64,000 nucleotides of DNA from an uncultured bacterium (GCA_902776035.1 CACYOO010000002.1:1-64000), one strand, 5' to 3'. Shown: positions 1 to 9,438, numbered from the stretch's first letter. Numbers and translations are program-made. The notes: generated by a model from the sequence alone, not told the origin.

Positions 1-681
1 TTTTTCTGATTGTTCGTTAACAGTATCAAAAGCTTCTTCTATTTTTTTTAGTTCGTTGTTTCTAGCTTCCTCTTCTTCTTTTTCAAGAATTTCTAAAAAA
101 GAATCTAGACATAGATTAAAATCTTCAAGTTTATCATCATCAAGATATTTTCCAAAAATTTCTTTAGTAATAGCAGTTTGTTCAGAAAGGGATTTCGTAC
201 TTCCGGGTTTAACCGCATCAAACCAATCACTCAAATCTTCTACACTAAGTTCTTCAATGGAAAAGGTCCTAAGAGGAATATCATCAACACCTCTAGCAAG
301 CATGTCATTACACAATTGAGTTTTTAAAACATCACACATTCCTTTTAGCATAGAAACATCTAGAAAATCTGCCTTAACTAAAGCCTTTAATTCACTCTCG
401 TTTTTACATCCTCTTACGTTCATGTATTCCTGAAAATCTTTATTCCAATTAATATCAATTTGGTTTATTTCGCTTCCTAGTTTGGCAAAATAATCTTTAA
501 ATTCTTGCAAAGAAGAAATACTACAACCATAATCTTCTTCAAGTAAAAATTTTTTTTCATCATTGTATTCAGTATACAATGAATTTAATCTATCATTTTG
601 TTCTGTTGTTACAGTTTTATTCGTTTTAAAAGTATAACCAGCCGTGATAGACGGACTGTTGGATGAAATAGCTAGTGTCAT
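1..681 (-). CDS. Hypothetical protein, partial (C-terminus off the window)
   Basis: The reading frame starts at an ATG at 681 and stays open for 227 codons to the window edge. A purine-rich GGAGAGG lies about 8 nt before the ATG. The product is acidic and helical, with no signal peptide or membrane segment. I do not recognise a family. Around residues 90-115 the pattern D-I-N, then aromatic residues, then GCKNE-EL matches the neighbouring 822-1757 protein, so the two are probably distant paralogues. Upstream sequences are also alike: TTGTAATAA followed by TACGGAG. The two genes are separated by two hairpins with T-runs on the minus strand, so each seems to be transcribed on its own. Confidence 0.7.
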   Translation of the reverse strand, partial: MTLAISSNSPSITAGYTFKTNKTVTTEQNDRLNSLYTEYNDEKKFLLEEDYGCSISSLQEFKDYFAKLGSEINQIDINWNKDFQEYMNVRGCKNESELKALVKADFLDVSMLKGMCDVLKTQLCNDMLARGVDDIPLRTFSIEELSVEDLSDWFDAVKPGSTKSLSEQTAITKEIFGKYLDDDKLEDFNLCLDSFLEILEKEEEEARNNELKKIEEAFDTVNEQSEK

Positions 682-721
682 AATTTTTCCTCTCCGTATA
701 ACATTATTTATTACAACGTAA

Positions 722-747
722 ATAAAAAAAAACTACATTTGTTGTAG
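722..747 (-). terminator. Possible weak minus-strand terminator
   Basis: CTACA at 733-737 pairs with TGTAG at 743-747. On the minus strand this short stem is followed by a run of nine T residues. It lies just upstream of the 681 start, behind a much stronger hairpin at 784-822, so it may be a back-up terminator or attenuator. Confidence 0.35.
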
Positions 748-783
748 ATGGACAAATGCTTAATTGAAGCTAAATTTGATATC

Positions 784-822
784 AAAAAAGGTGACTGTTT
801 AGTTAATCAGTCACCTTTTTTC
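784..822 (-). terminator. Rho-independent terminator
   Basis: AAAAAGGTGACTG at 785-797 pairs perfectly with CAGTCACCTTTTT at 808-820, giving a 13-bp stem with T-runs on both strands. It lies directly after the stop of the 822-1757 gene and could work in both directions. Confidence 0.85.
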
Positions 823-1757
823 TATTTATCGTAAGATTTTTTAGCATTAATTTTTTGCAATTCTATATTTGCAGAATAGGAATATTTATCTAAGTTAGAT
901 CTCCAAGAATTTTCATCTGAGGTATATCTTTCTTTTTCCCATAATCGCATTATATTGGCTTCAGTTTCGGTATCAGTAGTCGCTAATAAATTATCAACAA
1001 AGAAATTAATATATTTAATTCCATCTTTAATATTATCAAGAGTTTGAGCATCCAAATCTTCATAATTTAGCATATTTTCATATAAATCTTTTATTGCTAA
1101 AACTTTTTCATTAATAGAATTAACGTCTTTTGAGAAGAATGTATTTGCTAAATTTTTTAAATCACTAAATTTTACATTATCTAACGTTGAATTAAATCTC
1201 ATATTAAGACCAACATCACTTAAAAAAGGAATGTTCTGTATAGCATTTGTAATATAGTTTTTAAGAGAATTCATATTCAAAAGCTCAAAGTTTCTATCAT
1301 CATATACACCAATTTTTTGTCTTAGACCATTTAAATAATTTAGTTCTTCTTCATTTTTGCAACCTTTAGCTTTTAAAAAACTATCAAATTCAGCATTTAT
1401 ATCTATATTTGAAATATCAATAACTTTATTTGCTGTATCTTCATCTATTTGAAATTGAAGTAACCCCCCATAAAGTTTTTGGCAAATATCAGTAGCTCTG
1501 AATATTTTATAATCCTTTAAAGAAAAGATAGTCGGAGCAATCATCTCATTTTTTGTATAATCGAAATTTTCTTGTCCTGCATTAATTAAGTCATTATTTT
1601 GAACGGATACAAGACAATTGTCAAATTGAAGATCTGTAGATTCAGATTTAGTAACGTCTTCCTTTTGAAAGTTTGAAAATTTACTATTTTTATCAAATGC
1701 GTTTGATAAATCTTTCATCTGAAAATTAAAAATATCTGAAGAATATGATATGACCAT
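822..1757 (-). CDS. Hypothetical protein (311 aa)
   Basis: ATG at 1757 is preceded by GGAGGT at good spacing. The protein is acidic, Asn-rich, mostly helical and without signal peptide or membrane segment. No family is recognised. A GCKNEEEL motif near residue 135, preceded by I-D-I-N, is shared with the partial protein at 1-681. The gene follows a truncated Mu-type transposase and has its own terminator at 784-822. Its sequence gives no catalytic signature; a structural or secreted effector-like role cannot be told apart from a cytoplasmic one. Confidence 0.7.
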   Translation of the reverse strand: MVISYSSDIFNFQMKDLSNAFDKNSKFSNFQKEDVTKSESTDLQFDNCLVSVQNNDLINAGQENFDYTKNEMIAPTIFSLKDYKIFRATDICQKLYGGLLQFQIDEDTANKVIDISNIDINAEFDSFLKAKGCKNEEELNYLNGLRQKIGVYDDRNFELLNMNSLKNYITNAIQNIPFLSDVGLNMRFNSTLDNVKFSDLKNLANTFFSKDVNSINEKVLAIKDLYENMLNYEDLDAQTLDNIKDGIKYINFFVDNLLATTDTETEANIMRLWEKERYTSDENSWRSNLDKYSYSANIELQKINAKKSYDK

Positions 1758-1845
1758 ATTAGTTTTACCTCCGTATTGTATATTATTACAAAATGTAACG
1801 TTGAATATATCCTATAATAGTAGGATTTGAAGTTTTTGTTGTTAG

Positions 1846-2409
1846 TCATGGGTATTTTATTTTGTTGGTTGTACAATAAAATAGTTGCTTATTAAATTTA
1901 TACTGAGGAACTAAACACTCTGCGTTTTCATATCTCTCATAACTTTTACCCCAACGGTGAAGTGTGCCGATTGATATTGTTCCGATAAATTTGAACACTT
2001 TAGGTAAGTACATTCCAGAATTGTATAAATCCAAAAACATTGAATCAGCTTCTTTTTTAGTTGAAAATCGTTTTCGATAATTAAGAAGTGCTTTTACAAT
2101 ATCTAATCTTGCAAGTGAAGTTAGTCTTGCACTTTCTGATACAAAAGTTGTTGGTTGGTAATTTAGTGGAACCAGTGCTGTTGATTTTGGATTACCCTCA
2201 CGAAGTTTTTGTTGTATCTCTGGTTCTAAAGAGGAGTAAAGAATCTCGTAAGATGTTCCACCATTGACTTTAACCTCACGAGCAATGTATTTGCTTTCCG
2301 GTTTATTGATTTCTAAACGCAAAGAACGATTAGATTTTAAACCTTTTGCATTTGCTACTCTATTTATATTTATATATATATTAGTATTATTTTCTTTTTC
2401 TTCAGTCAT
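1846..2409 (-). pseudogene. Truncated Mu-type transposase (N-terminal DNA-binding part)
   Basis: The 187-aa product has the layout of the N-terminal DNA-binding region of Mu-family transposases. The part from about residue 35 to 75 (AREVKVNGGTSYEILYSSL, then EIQQKL) resembles their winged-helix Mu DNA-binding domain. The part from 100 to 165 (YRKRFSTKKEAD, then a GTLHRW-like helix) resembles the following helix-turn-helix domain. The catalytic DDE integrase core, normally several hundred residues, is missing: the frame stops near residue 187, where the promoter region of the next gene begins. There is no clear ribosome-binding site. I read it as a decayed remnant of a Mu-like element; a domesticated DNA-binding protein is the alternative. 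Confidence 0.6.
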
Positions 2410-2958
2410 GGTATTAAGAAGAATAACTCTGAATCAGAAGAATTGGAACACTAATTCCGACCTTTGTGTCAGTTTTGAATCAATTAAAAAATCCATGACT
2501 TTGGAAATTTGAAAAAAATTTTATCCCAATTTTTCGGCATTCTTTCGGACTCAAATTTCAAATGTCTCATTGCCGAATTAACCATTTTATCCGTACAAAA
2601 TACAAACAAACTCTAAAACACAGCCATAATCTATCATTGAAACCATGATAAAACGTTGCCGAGGCATGAGTACAAAATGGGACTTTTGGAGTACTTTGGT
2701 GAACGGATAAAATGATTTTTCCGACCTCTGAAATGCCCTTACACAGCCAACTTTCACAAATTAATCAATCTAACCGTACAAAATCAGTTTACTCGTTAAA
2801 TTACAATTACTTCCTACCCCTCAAACTCACTCACAGTGCCGATTGCCCAAAATAATCGCACCATCTGTCCAACTAAAATGGACTTCCAAATTATAAAAAT
2901 AATTGTAACACAAAATAAAAATAAGAGATAATAACTTTCATTATTATCTCTTAAAAAA
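2410..2958. other. Gene-free stretch between transposase remnant and tRNA-Tyr, with short repeats
   Basis: I find no credible gene in these roughly 550 bp. The 9-mer GTACAAAAT occurs three times, at 2593-2601, 2670-2678 and 2776-2784. ATTTTATCCG at 2584-2593 is repeated inverted as CGGATAAAAT at 2704-2713. Arrays of short repeats near one end are typical of transposase-binding sites in Mu-like elements, so this may be an element end. No TG...CA boundary with a 5-bp target duplication could be fixed by eye. Confidence 0.4.
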
Positions 2959-3041
2959 TGGGCAGGGGTGGATTCGAACCACCGTAGACTCGCGTCGACA
3001 GATTTACAGTCTGTTGCCTTTAGCCACTCGGCCACCGACCC
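2959..3041 (-). tRNA. tRNA-Tyr (anticodon GUA)
   Basis: Read on the minus strand, the 83-nt sequence begins GGGTCGG and ends CCTGCCCA. It has a D-arm, the anticodon stem CAGA/TCTG around GTA (3007-3005), a long variable arm typical of bacterial tRNA-Tyr, and a T-arm GGTGG-TTCGAAT-CCACC. CCA is not fully encoded. The acceptor stem has one apparent C5-U68 mismatch and one G-U pair; the other pairs are Watson-Crick. It lies downstream of no obvious partner gene and next to the transposon-like debris. Confidence 0.93.
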
Positions 3042-3123
3042 ATTCAGTGCCTTGTAAATATAAGTCTATCAAAAATATTTTCATGTGTCAATTTATTTAT
3101 TTTTTGTCTAATTTAGAACAATA

Positions 3124-3162
3124 TAAAAAATGGCTTCTGTAATATACAGAAGCCATTTTTTA
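3124..3162 (-). terminator. Rho-independent terminator of the murA-mfd-prsA operon
   Basis: AAAATGGCTTCTGT ending at 3140 pairs with ACAGAAGCCATTTTT at 3146-3160 around a 5-nt loop, with T-runs on both sides. It lies about 20 nt after the stop of the PrsA-like gene. Confidence 0.88.
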
Positions 3163-3180
3163 TAATTAATCAACTTATAT

Positions 3181-4338
3181 TTACTTTTTTGATTTTTTAT
3201 CTTCTTTACTACTATCAGTTTTTTGAGATGAAGCTGCTGCTTGACTTTCTTGTTTTTGTAAAGCTTTTGCCACATCTGTAGGTGTATAGTCATTATTTAC
3301 ATAATCAATTTTTGCATATTTCTTTAATGATGAAATGAAATCATCTAATGCTTTTACTTTTTGTTCATTCTCTAAATATAAAATGATTTCATATTTTACA
3401 TTATCAAATGTATCAACACCGGCAGCTTTTCTATCTGTAACCATTATTATGTGGTATCCATAAGGTGTTTTTACAATATCACTTATTGTATTTGGTTTTT
3501 GAGAAAATGCTTGTTTTGAAAATGCCTCAACCATTTCATCTTTACCGAAAAATCCTAAATCTCCACCTTGTTTTGCTGATGCAACATCGTCAGAATTTTC
3601 TTTTGCAACTGCAGCAAATGATGATGGATCTTTCTTTACTTCTGCTAAAAGCTTTTGAGCAGTTTTTAATTTTTCAGCCATCTCTTTTGATACTAGTTTG
3701 TCTAATTCAGCATTTGATAAATTTTCATTTTTCTTATCAGCTTTTAATGTTTGTTTAATTTCTTCTGGATTAGCTGAAACTAAAATATGAGATGCTCTAA
3801 CTCTATCAGGATATTTGAATTTATCCTTATTTTCATTGTAGAATTTTTGTGCATCTGCTTCTGTTATGCTTACCCTTTGAAGAGTATCAACAAGTTTTTT
3901 CATCTTAACTTCTTGAGCCAAATCTTGTTTAAACTCTTTCATTGATACACCGTTTTTCTTTAGAACTTCTTTAAATTTTGCTTTTGAGCCAACTTTGTCA
4001 AGAATTTCTTTCATTTCAGCATCTGTATCTTTTTTGCTTACAACTATATGACGTTTTTTTACTTCTTCATCAATCAAAGAACGAATAATAAGCTCGTTTA
4101 CAACTTTATCCTTTATCATAATATACATAAAGCTGTTTTTATCAACATTACCTGAATCCAAACCAAATGCTTGTAATGATGGATTTTTTACTGTTTGATT
4201 AAACAATTTGTCATAATCACCTTGTGTTATAACTTTGTCATTAACTTTTACAATTGCTTTTCCGCTTTTTGTACCACAACCTGTTAAGACAAATGCTGAT
4301 AACATAAGGATTGTTAAAAGCTTTAGTGTTTTTTTCAT
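3181..4338 (-). CDS. PrsA/SurA-like peptidyl-prolyl isomerase lipoprotein
   Basis: The 385-aa protein begins with a lipoprotein signal peptide whose lipobox is LTGC (lipidated Cys near residue 21), so it is anchored outside the inner membrane. Residues about 30-170 form a helical SurA-N-like chaperone region. Residues about 180-310 hold a parvulin (PpiC) rotamase domain, with RASHILV, a GGDLGFF motif and the closing TPYGYHIIMV. The C-terminus is a Lys/Ser/Gln-rich tail. It probably assists folding of exported proteins. GGAGC precedes the ATG. It is the last gene of the operon, 13 nt after mfd, and is followed by a strong terminator. PrsA, SurA and PpiD cannot be told apart firmly from sequence alone. 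Confidence 0.87.
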   Translation of the reverse strand: MKKTLKLLTILMLSAFVLTGCGTKSGKAIVKVNDKVITQGDYDKLFNQTVKNPSLQAFGLDSGNVDKNSFMYIMIKDKVVNELIIRSLIDEEVKKRHIVVSKKDTDAEMKEILDKVGSKAKFKEVLKKNGVSMKEFKQDLAQEVKMKKLVDTLQRVSITEADAQKFYNENKDKFKYPDRVRASHILVSANPEEIKQTLKADKKNENLSNAELDKLVSKEMAEKLKTAQKLLAEVKKDPSSFAAVAKENSDDVASAKQGGDLGFFGKDEMVEAFSKQAFSQKPNTISDIVKTPYGYHIIMVTDRKAAGVDTFDNVKYEIILYLENEQKVKALDDFISSLKKYAKIDYVNNDYTPTDVAKALQKQESQAAASSQKTDSSKEDKKSKK

Positions 4339-4351
4339 TTTTATATGCTCC

Positions 4352-7300
4352 TTATTTTTCTATATAATCATTCTTAACTTTATTTATATAATAGAACAAA
4401 TCTGTTAAATTTGTAAATATTTCATTAAAATTCATGCCATTATTGTTAAGCAAAAATATAGAATTCCCCTCTTTACATTGATTAGGTGCTTTTATAAACT
4501 TAACATATTTCTTTAATTCTGAAGGTAATGAATTATGTATAATTTTCCATTCCGGCTGTGTATACGGAGTATAAATTCTTATACCCGACATTGTTTCTCT
4601 TATTAAAGTTATTTTTGTTTCAGTTGCAGATAATCTTAGTTTTATTAATTTTATAAGATTTTCTACCGGTTCCGGAGATTTTGAAAATCTATCTTTCCAT
4701 TCATCTACTATATAATCTAATTCTGTTTGAGAAGTTACATCCGCAAGTCGTTTATATTCTATCATTTTTTGTTCTTTAGAACCTGCCCAATCATCAGGTA
4801 TATATGCGGTTACATTTATATCAACAATTGCTGGAATAATTTTATCAACAGATTCTCCTCTTAATTCGTTTATTGTTTCATCAAGTAATTGACAATATGT
4901 ATCAAAACCAACATTTACCATATGTCCATGTTGTTTTGTACCTAAAAGATTTCCAACTCCTCTTATCTCTACATCTCGCATTGCTATTTGATAACCGCTT
5001 CCCAAAGTTGTAAATTCTTTTATTGCTTTTAATCTTTTTACGGCTTCTTCTGTTAAACTTTTATCTTTTTTATACAAACAATAACAATATGCCTGTTTTT
5101 CACATCTTCCGACACGTCCTCTTAACTGATATAATTGAGCCAAACCAAATTTGTCCGCATCATGTATTAAAATAGTATTTACATTAGGTATATCAAGTCC
5201 TGATTCTATAATTGTTGTTGAAAGTAATATATCATATTCATGGTTTGCAAAATCAAGCATAACCTGTTCAAGCTCATTTTCATTCATTTGACCATGTCCA
5301 ATACAAATTCTTGCATTTGGAACTATTTTTTGCAGTCGTAATTTAAATTCTTCTATTGTTTCTACCCTATTATATAAATAGTAAACCTGTCCTTCTCTAT
5401 CAAGTTCATGAATTATAGCATTTTTAACAATAGTATCATTAAATTCTCCAACAAAAGTTTTTATAGGAAGCCGATTTTTAGGCGGAGTATTTATCAACGA
5501 TATATCTTTTATACCTGACAAAGACATATAAAGTGTTCTTGGAATAGGTGTTGCAGACATTGAAATGATATCAATGTTCTCTCTTAATTGTTTTAATCTT
5601 TCCTTATGACGTACTCCAAATCTATGTTCCTCATCAATTACAAGCAAGCCCAAATCTTTAAAAACAATTTTATCCTGAAGTAATCTGTGAGTTCCTACAA
5701 CAACATCACAGGTTCCCGTTGCCATATTTTTAACCGTTTCTTTTTGTTCTTTAGATGTTCTAAAACGTGATAACAATTCTACATCTATACCAAACGGTTT
5801 AAATCTTTCAGATATTGATTGAAAATGCTGCAATGCAAGTATAGTTGTAGGAACAATAACTGCAGCTTGCTTTCCGGATGTTACAGCTTTAAATATTCCT
5901 CTCATAGCAACTTCGGTTTTTCCAAAGCCAACATCGCCACAAATAAGCCGATCCATTGGTTTATCAGATTCCATATCACGTTTTACATCATTAATCGCAC
6001 GCATTTGATCAGGTGTTTCTACATACTCAAAAGCTTCTTCCATTTCTACCTGCCAATTATTATCCGGCTCAAATTGTATTCCCCTTTGCATTTTACGTTT
6101 TGCATATAGCCGTAATAAATCATGAGCAATCGATTCAACAGCTTTTTTTACCTTATTTTTTGTATTAGTCCAATCACTACCGCCCATTCGTGATATTTTT
6201 GGTTTTGCTGAGCCGGTACCCCTATATCTGCAAAGCATATTAATTTGCTCTGCAGGCATATATAATTTATCTTTATTTGCATATTCTATTGTTAAATAAT
6301 CTTTTAATTGTCCGTCAATTTCCTGTTGATTTAATCCTTGATATATTCCGACACCATGTATCGTATGAACTACATAATCTCCTATTTGTATATCATTTAT
6401 ATTTTCTATATATTGTGCTTTTTCTCTATATGAATTTTTCTTTTCCGATGTTATTTCTCGTGAACGCTTGTTAAAAAGCTCTTTGTCTGTTAAAACTATA
6501 AATTTGCATTCATCTGATATACTGCCAAATGATGTTATTCCACTCATAAAATGACAGTGAAAAATTTCTTTTTCCTTTAAAATCTCTTTTACTCGTTCAG
6601 GATAATTCGTTGCTATTAATGTTTCATAATCCCTTTTTTCTTTTAAAAATTCTGCAATTAGATTTAAATTTGCATTAAAATTTTTTACGGGCTGAATATC
6701 AAATTCTATTATATTATTGTAATCATCAGTAATGAAATTATTAAAACCTATTATTTCAAAATTTTTGATTAATTCTGTAAATTCTTCATATTCTATGTGG
6801 TTAAAATTTTTGATTTCATAGTTTAAAGCAGTTTTTAAATTTTCAGCATATTCTTGTTTGTAATTTTCATCAATAAACTTTAATTTTGAATAGATTTCAC
6901 TTATTTCATCAAATATTATTAGATAATTGTCTAAATATTCGAACATACTTTTCATATTGTTATTAAAGTATGATTGATAAACTTCTATTCCCTCAAAATA
7001 GTTATCTTCATTAACTTTATTTATAATTTCTACAGGCATTTTTACATTTGCGGAAGAAATAAATTTATAAAGCGGTAGTACATTAAATTCTTTAATTTTT
7101 TTTATAGATTTTTGTGTTTCACTATTAAAATATCTTATATCAGTAACTTCATCTCCCCAAAATTCAATTCTGACAGCCATATCATCAAGTGTATAAATAT
7201 CTGTTATATCACCCCTAATTGAAAATTCACCTATATCAGTTACGGTTACAGAACGTTTATACCCCAATTTTACAAGTTGTTCTGCAAGATGTTGAGTATT

Positions 7301-7714
7301 TATAGTATCACCTAATTTTATATTAATTTTATTTTCATTAAAAAAACTTTGAACAGGAAATTTTTCACTTAGAGTTTTTACAGATGTAAAAACTATATCC
7401 GGTTTTTCAAATAATATTTTTAGTTGTTTTTGATATTCATATTTATTGGAAAAAATTCCCTCATAGCAAGAAACACTTTGAAATGGAAGCAACTCAACAT
7501 AGGTATCAAAAACTTGATTATAATCATTTTGATATTTCAAAGCACTCTGCTCTGTTGATGTTACAAATAGAATTTTTTTATCAGTATATTTCTTTATTCT
7601 ATTAATTAATATAAGCTTAAAAAAAGAAGTAATACCTGTTACAACAAAAGATTTATTGTTTTTAATATTACTTTTAATCTGCAAAAAATTTTCGCTATTA
7701 ATATCAATCATCAC
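4352..7714 (-). CDS. mfd: Transcription-repair coupling factor Mfd
   Basis: The 1120-aa protein has the full-length Mfd plan: a UvrB-homology N-terminal part, a CarD-like RNA polymerase interaction domain near residue 470 (IGDYVVHTIHGVGIYQG), then a RecG-like translocase. The translocase has Walker A GDVGFGKTE, a DEEH box (VIDEEHRFG), a SATPIPRT motif and the helicase motif QLRGRVGR. A C-terminal TRCF domain closes the protein. It removes stalled RNA polymerase at DNA lesions and recruits UvrA. Its start overlaps the end of the upstream 113-aa gene by 11 nt, which suggests translational coupling. Confidence 0.97.
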   Translation of the reverse strand: MMIDINSENFLQIKSNIKNNKSFVVTGITSFFKLILINRIKKYTDKKILFVTSTEQSALKYQNDYNQVFDTYVELLPFQSVSCYEGIFSNKYEYQKQLKILFEKPDIVFTSVKTLSEKFPVQSFFNENKINIKLGDTINTQHLAEQLVKLGYKRSVTVTDIGEFSIRGDITDIYTLDDMAVRIEFWGDEVTDIRYFNSETQKSIKKIKEFNVLPLYKFISSANVKMPVEIINKVNEDNYFEGIEVYQSYFNNNMKSMFEYLDNYLIIFDEISEIYSKLKFIDENYKQEYAENLKTALNYEIKNFNHIEYEEFTELIKNFEIIGFNNFITDDYNNIIEFDIQPVKNFNANLNLIAEFLKEKRDYETLIATNYPERVKEILKEKEIFHCHFMSGITSFGSISDECKFIVLTDKELFNKRSREITSEKKNSYREKAQYIENINDIQIGDYVVHTIHGVGIYQGLNQQEIDGQLKDYLTIEYANKDKLYMPAEQINMLCRYRGTGSAKPKISRMGGSDWTNTKNKVKKAVESIAHDLLRLYAKRKMQRGIQFEPDNNWQVEMEEAFEYVETPDQMRAINDVKRDMESDKPMDRLICGDVGFGKTEVAMRGIFKAVTSGKQAAVIVPTTILALQHFQSISERFKPFGIDVELLSRFRTSKEQKETVKNMATGTCDVVVGTHRLLQDKIVFKDLGLLVIDEEHRFGVRHKERLKQLRENIDIISMSATPIPRTLYMSLSGIKDISLINTPPKNRLPIKTFVGEFNDTIVKNAIIHELDREGQVYYLYNRVETIEEFKLRLQKIVPNARICIGHGQMNENELEQVMLDFANHEYDILLSTTIIESGLDIPNVNTILIHDADKFGLAQLYQLRGRVGRCEKQAYCYCLYKKDKSLTEEAVKRLKAIKEFTTLGSGYQIAMRDVEIRGVGNLLGTKQHGHMVNVGFDTYCQLLDETINELRGESVDKIIPAIVDINVTAYIPDDWAGSKEQKMIEYKRLADVTSQTELDYIVDEWKDRFSKSPEPVENLIKLIKLRLSATETKITLIRETMSGIRIYTPYTQPEWKIIHNSLPSELKKYVKFIKAPNQCKEGNSIFLLNNNGMNFNEIFTNLTDLFYYINKVKNDYIEK

Positions 7715-8045
7715 TCTTTATATTAGGACTTTGATAATCAACACCTATATCCTTTAAAGCATTTATAAAATGTTCTGCACAAGATCTTTGAACATCGGGC
7801 GGCAAGACTCTTAATAGTTCTATCGTTTTTGATATAACAGGATCTTTGTCATACCAACGACTGCCATTTACCGGCTTAACCATATCATAAAACCTGTCAA
7901 TAGCATCTTTAGAAACTTTTTCTTCTATTTTCTTTAAAAAAACTTCAGCTTGTGAGCGCAATTCTTCTTGGTAATTTTTTAATATTTCAACCACTTCCAA
8001 TAATAAAGGATCATGCTCGTACCAACGTCTATAGGCGTGCTTCAT
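7704..8045 (-). CDS. Hypothetical protein with an internal duplication (113 aa)
   Basis: This small helical protein is made of two similar halves. Both contain the pattern RWY-x-x-DP, then a helix with (V/I)E(I/L)L, then a second helix. The first copy starts near residue 6 (RRWYEHDPLL) and the second near residue 63 (SRWYDKDPVI). No known family is recognised. It overlaps the end of murA by 17 nt and the start of mfd by 11 nt, so it is co-translated with both. It may be a lineage-specific helical adaptor; nothing in the sequence indicates enzymatic activity. Confidence 0.75.
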   Translation of the reverse strand: MKHAYRRWYEHDPLLLEVVEILKNYQEELRSQAEVFLKKIEEKVSKDAIDRFYDMVKPVNGSRWYDKDPVISKTIELLRVLPPDVQRSCAEHFINALKDIGVDYQSPNIKSDD

Positions 8046-9360
8046 TTAAACCTCCTAACAGGTTAGTATCATCAGAATGAGTTGAAACTCTTTCTATTTG
8101 ACCGCCTAAAAGTTTTATTTTATTTTCAAAACGTTCATATCCTCTATCGATATGGTACAAATTTTCAACTTCTGATGTACCCTCAGCCATAAGAGCAGCT
8201 ATTACAAGAGAAGCTCCGGCTCTCAAATCACTTGAAGCAACAGTCGCACCTGTTAGTTTTTTTACACCTTTTACTATAGCATGGTTTCTATCTTGATGAA
8301 TATCCGCACCCATACGTCTTAAATCCGGAACCTGCATAAATCTGTTTTCATATAAACTTTCGGTTATTATACCAACACCGTTTGCCGTTGATAACAAAAC
8401 CATTGCCATAGATTGTAAATCTGTAGGAAATCCGGGATATGGCTGAGTTACAAAGTTTACCGTATTTAATCTGCCTTTTGCTGAAACCTCTATTGCTGTT
8501 GGTTCAACAAGTTTTATATTTGCACCCATTTTTAACAATTTATTATTGAAAAATGTTAAATGTGCAGGATAAATATTTCTTATAATAGCATCTCCACGAG
8601 TTGCTACAACTGCACTCATAAAAGTACCTGCTTCTATTCTATCAGGAATAGTTGTATATTCTATAGGGTGTAAATCATCTTGTTTAACACCATTAATAAC
8701 AATATCAGACGTACCTGCACCTTGAACATCAGCACCCATAGTATTTAAAAAATTTGCAAGGTCAATAATTTCCGGCTCTCTTGCCGCATTTTGAATTTTT
8801 GTAGAACCTTCTGCCAAAATTGAAGCAAGCATAATATTTTCTGTCGCACCAACAGAAGGAATATCAAGATATATATCCGTACCTACCAATTTTGATGCCT
8901 TAGCATGCACATAACCGTTTTCTATTTTTATTTTTGCACCTAATGCTTCCAAACCTTTTATGTGGAAATCTACACGTCTTTCTCCTATTGCACATCCCCC
9001 GGGAAGAGCAACAACTGCTTCTTTACAACGACTAACCAATGCTCCAAGTATTATAAATGATGCTCTCATTTTGCTTACCAAATCATACCGTGCTGTTACT
9101 TCAGTTATGTCAGTCGCATTAATCGAAACAGTTTGTTTTTCCTTGTCATAATGAGTTTTTGCACCCAACTGCTCTATAACACTCAGCATAATCTCAACAT
9201 CTGTTAAATCAGGTGCATTATGAATTACTGTTTCACCCTTTGCAAGAATTGAGGCAGCCATAAGTTTTAATACGGCATTTTTCGCTCCACCTATTAAAAC
9301 TTCTCCTTTAAGCGGATTTCCACCCGTTATTATATATTTTTCATCTGTATTTTTATCCAT
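8029..9360 (-). CDS. murA: UDP-N-acetylglucosamine 1-carboxyvinyltransferase MurA
   Basis: The 443-aa protein catalyses the first committed step of peptidoglycan synthesis, moving enolpyruvate from PEP to UDP-GlcNAc. It has the EPSP-synthase fold throughout. The substrate Lys lies in GGAKNAVLK (Lys27). The catalytic Cys is present as Cys123 in LPGGCAIGERRVDFH, so the enzyme should be fosfomycin-sensitive in principle. The YPGFPTDLQ and RAGASLV blocks are conserved. It is first in the murA-orf113-mfd-prsA operon. No Shine-Dalgarno is visible; a TATATA hexamer ends about 6 nt before the ATG. Confidence 0.97.
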   Translation of the reverse strand: MDKNTDEKYIITGGNPLKGEVLIGGAKNAVLKLMAASILAKGETVIHNAPDLTDVEIMLSVIEQLGAKTHYDKEKQTVSINATDITEVTARYDLVSKMRASFIILGALVSRCKEAVVALPGGCAIGERRVDFHIKGLEALGAKIKIENGYVHAKASKLVGTDIYLDIPSVGATENIMLASILAEGSTKIQNAAREPEIIDLANFLNTMGADVQGAGTSDIVINGVKQDDLHPIEYTTIPDRIEAGTFMSAVVATRGDAIIRNIYPAHLTFFNNKLLKMGANIKLVEPTAIEVSAKGRLNTVNFVTQPYPGFPTDLQSMAMVLLSTANGVGIITESLYENRFMQVPDLRRMGADIHQDRNHAIVKGVKKLTGATVASSDLRAGASLVIAALMAEGTSEVENLYHIDRGYERFENKIKLLGGQIERVSTHSDDTNLLGGLNEARL

Positions 9361-9438
9361 AATACATATATATTACATCCATTAAAAAAATATGTAAATA
9401 GTTTGAAAAAAGTAGATTTTTAACTTTATTTATATACT

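Noticed and set aside
2814-3035. Minus-strand open frame of 73 codons (MAEWLKATDCKSVDASL...)
   Set aside because: Its first half is the tRNA-Tyr sequence read as protein, a common artefact.
3108-3293. Lys-rich minus-strand frame of 61 codons
   Set aside because: It covers the terminator hairpin and the tail of the PrsA-like gene in another frame; no ribosome-binding site.
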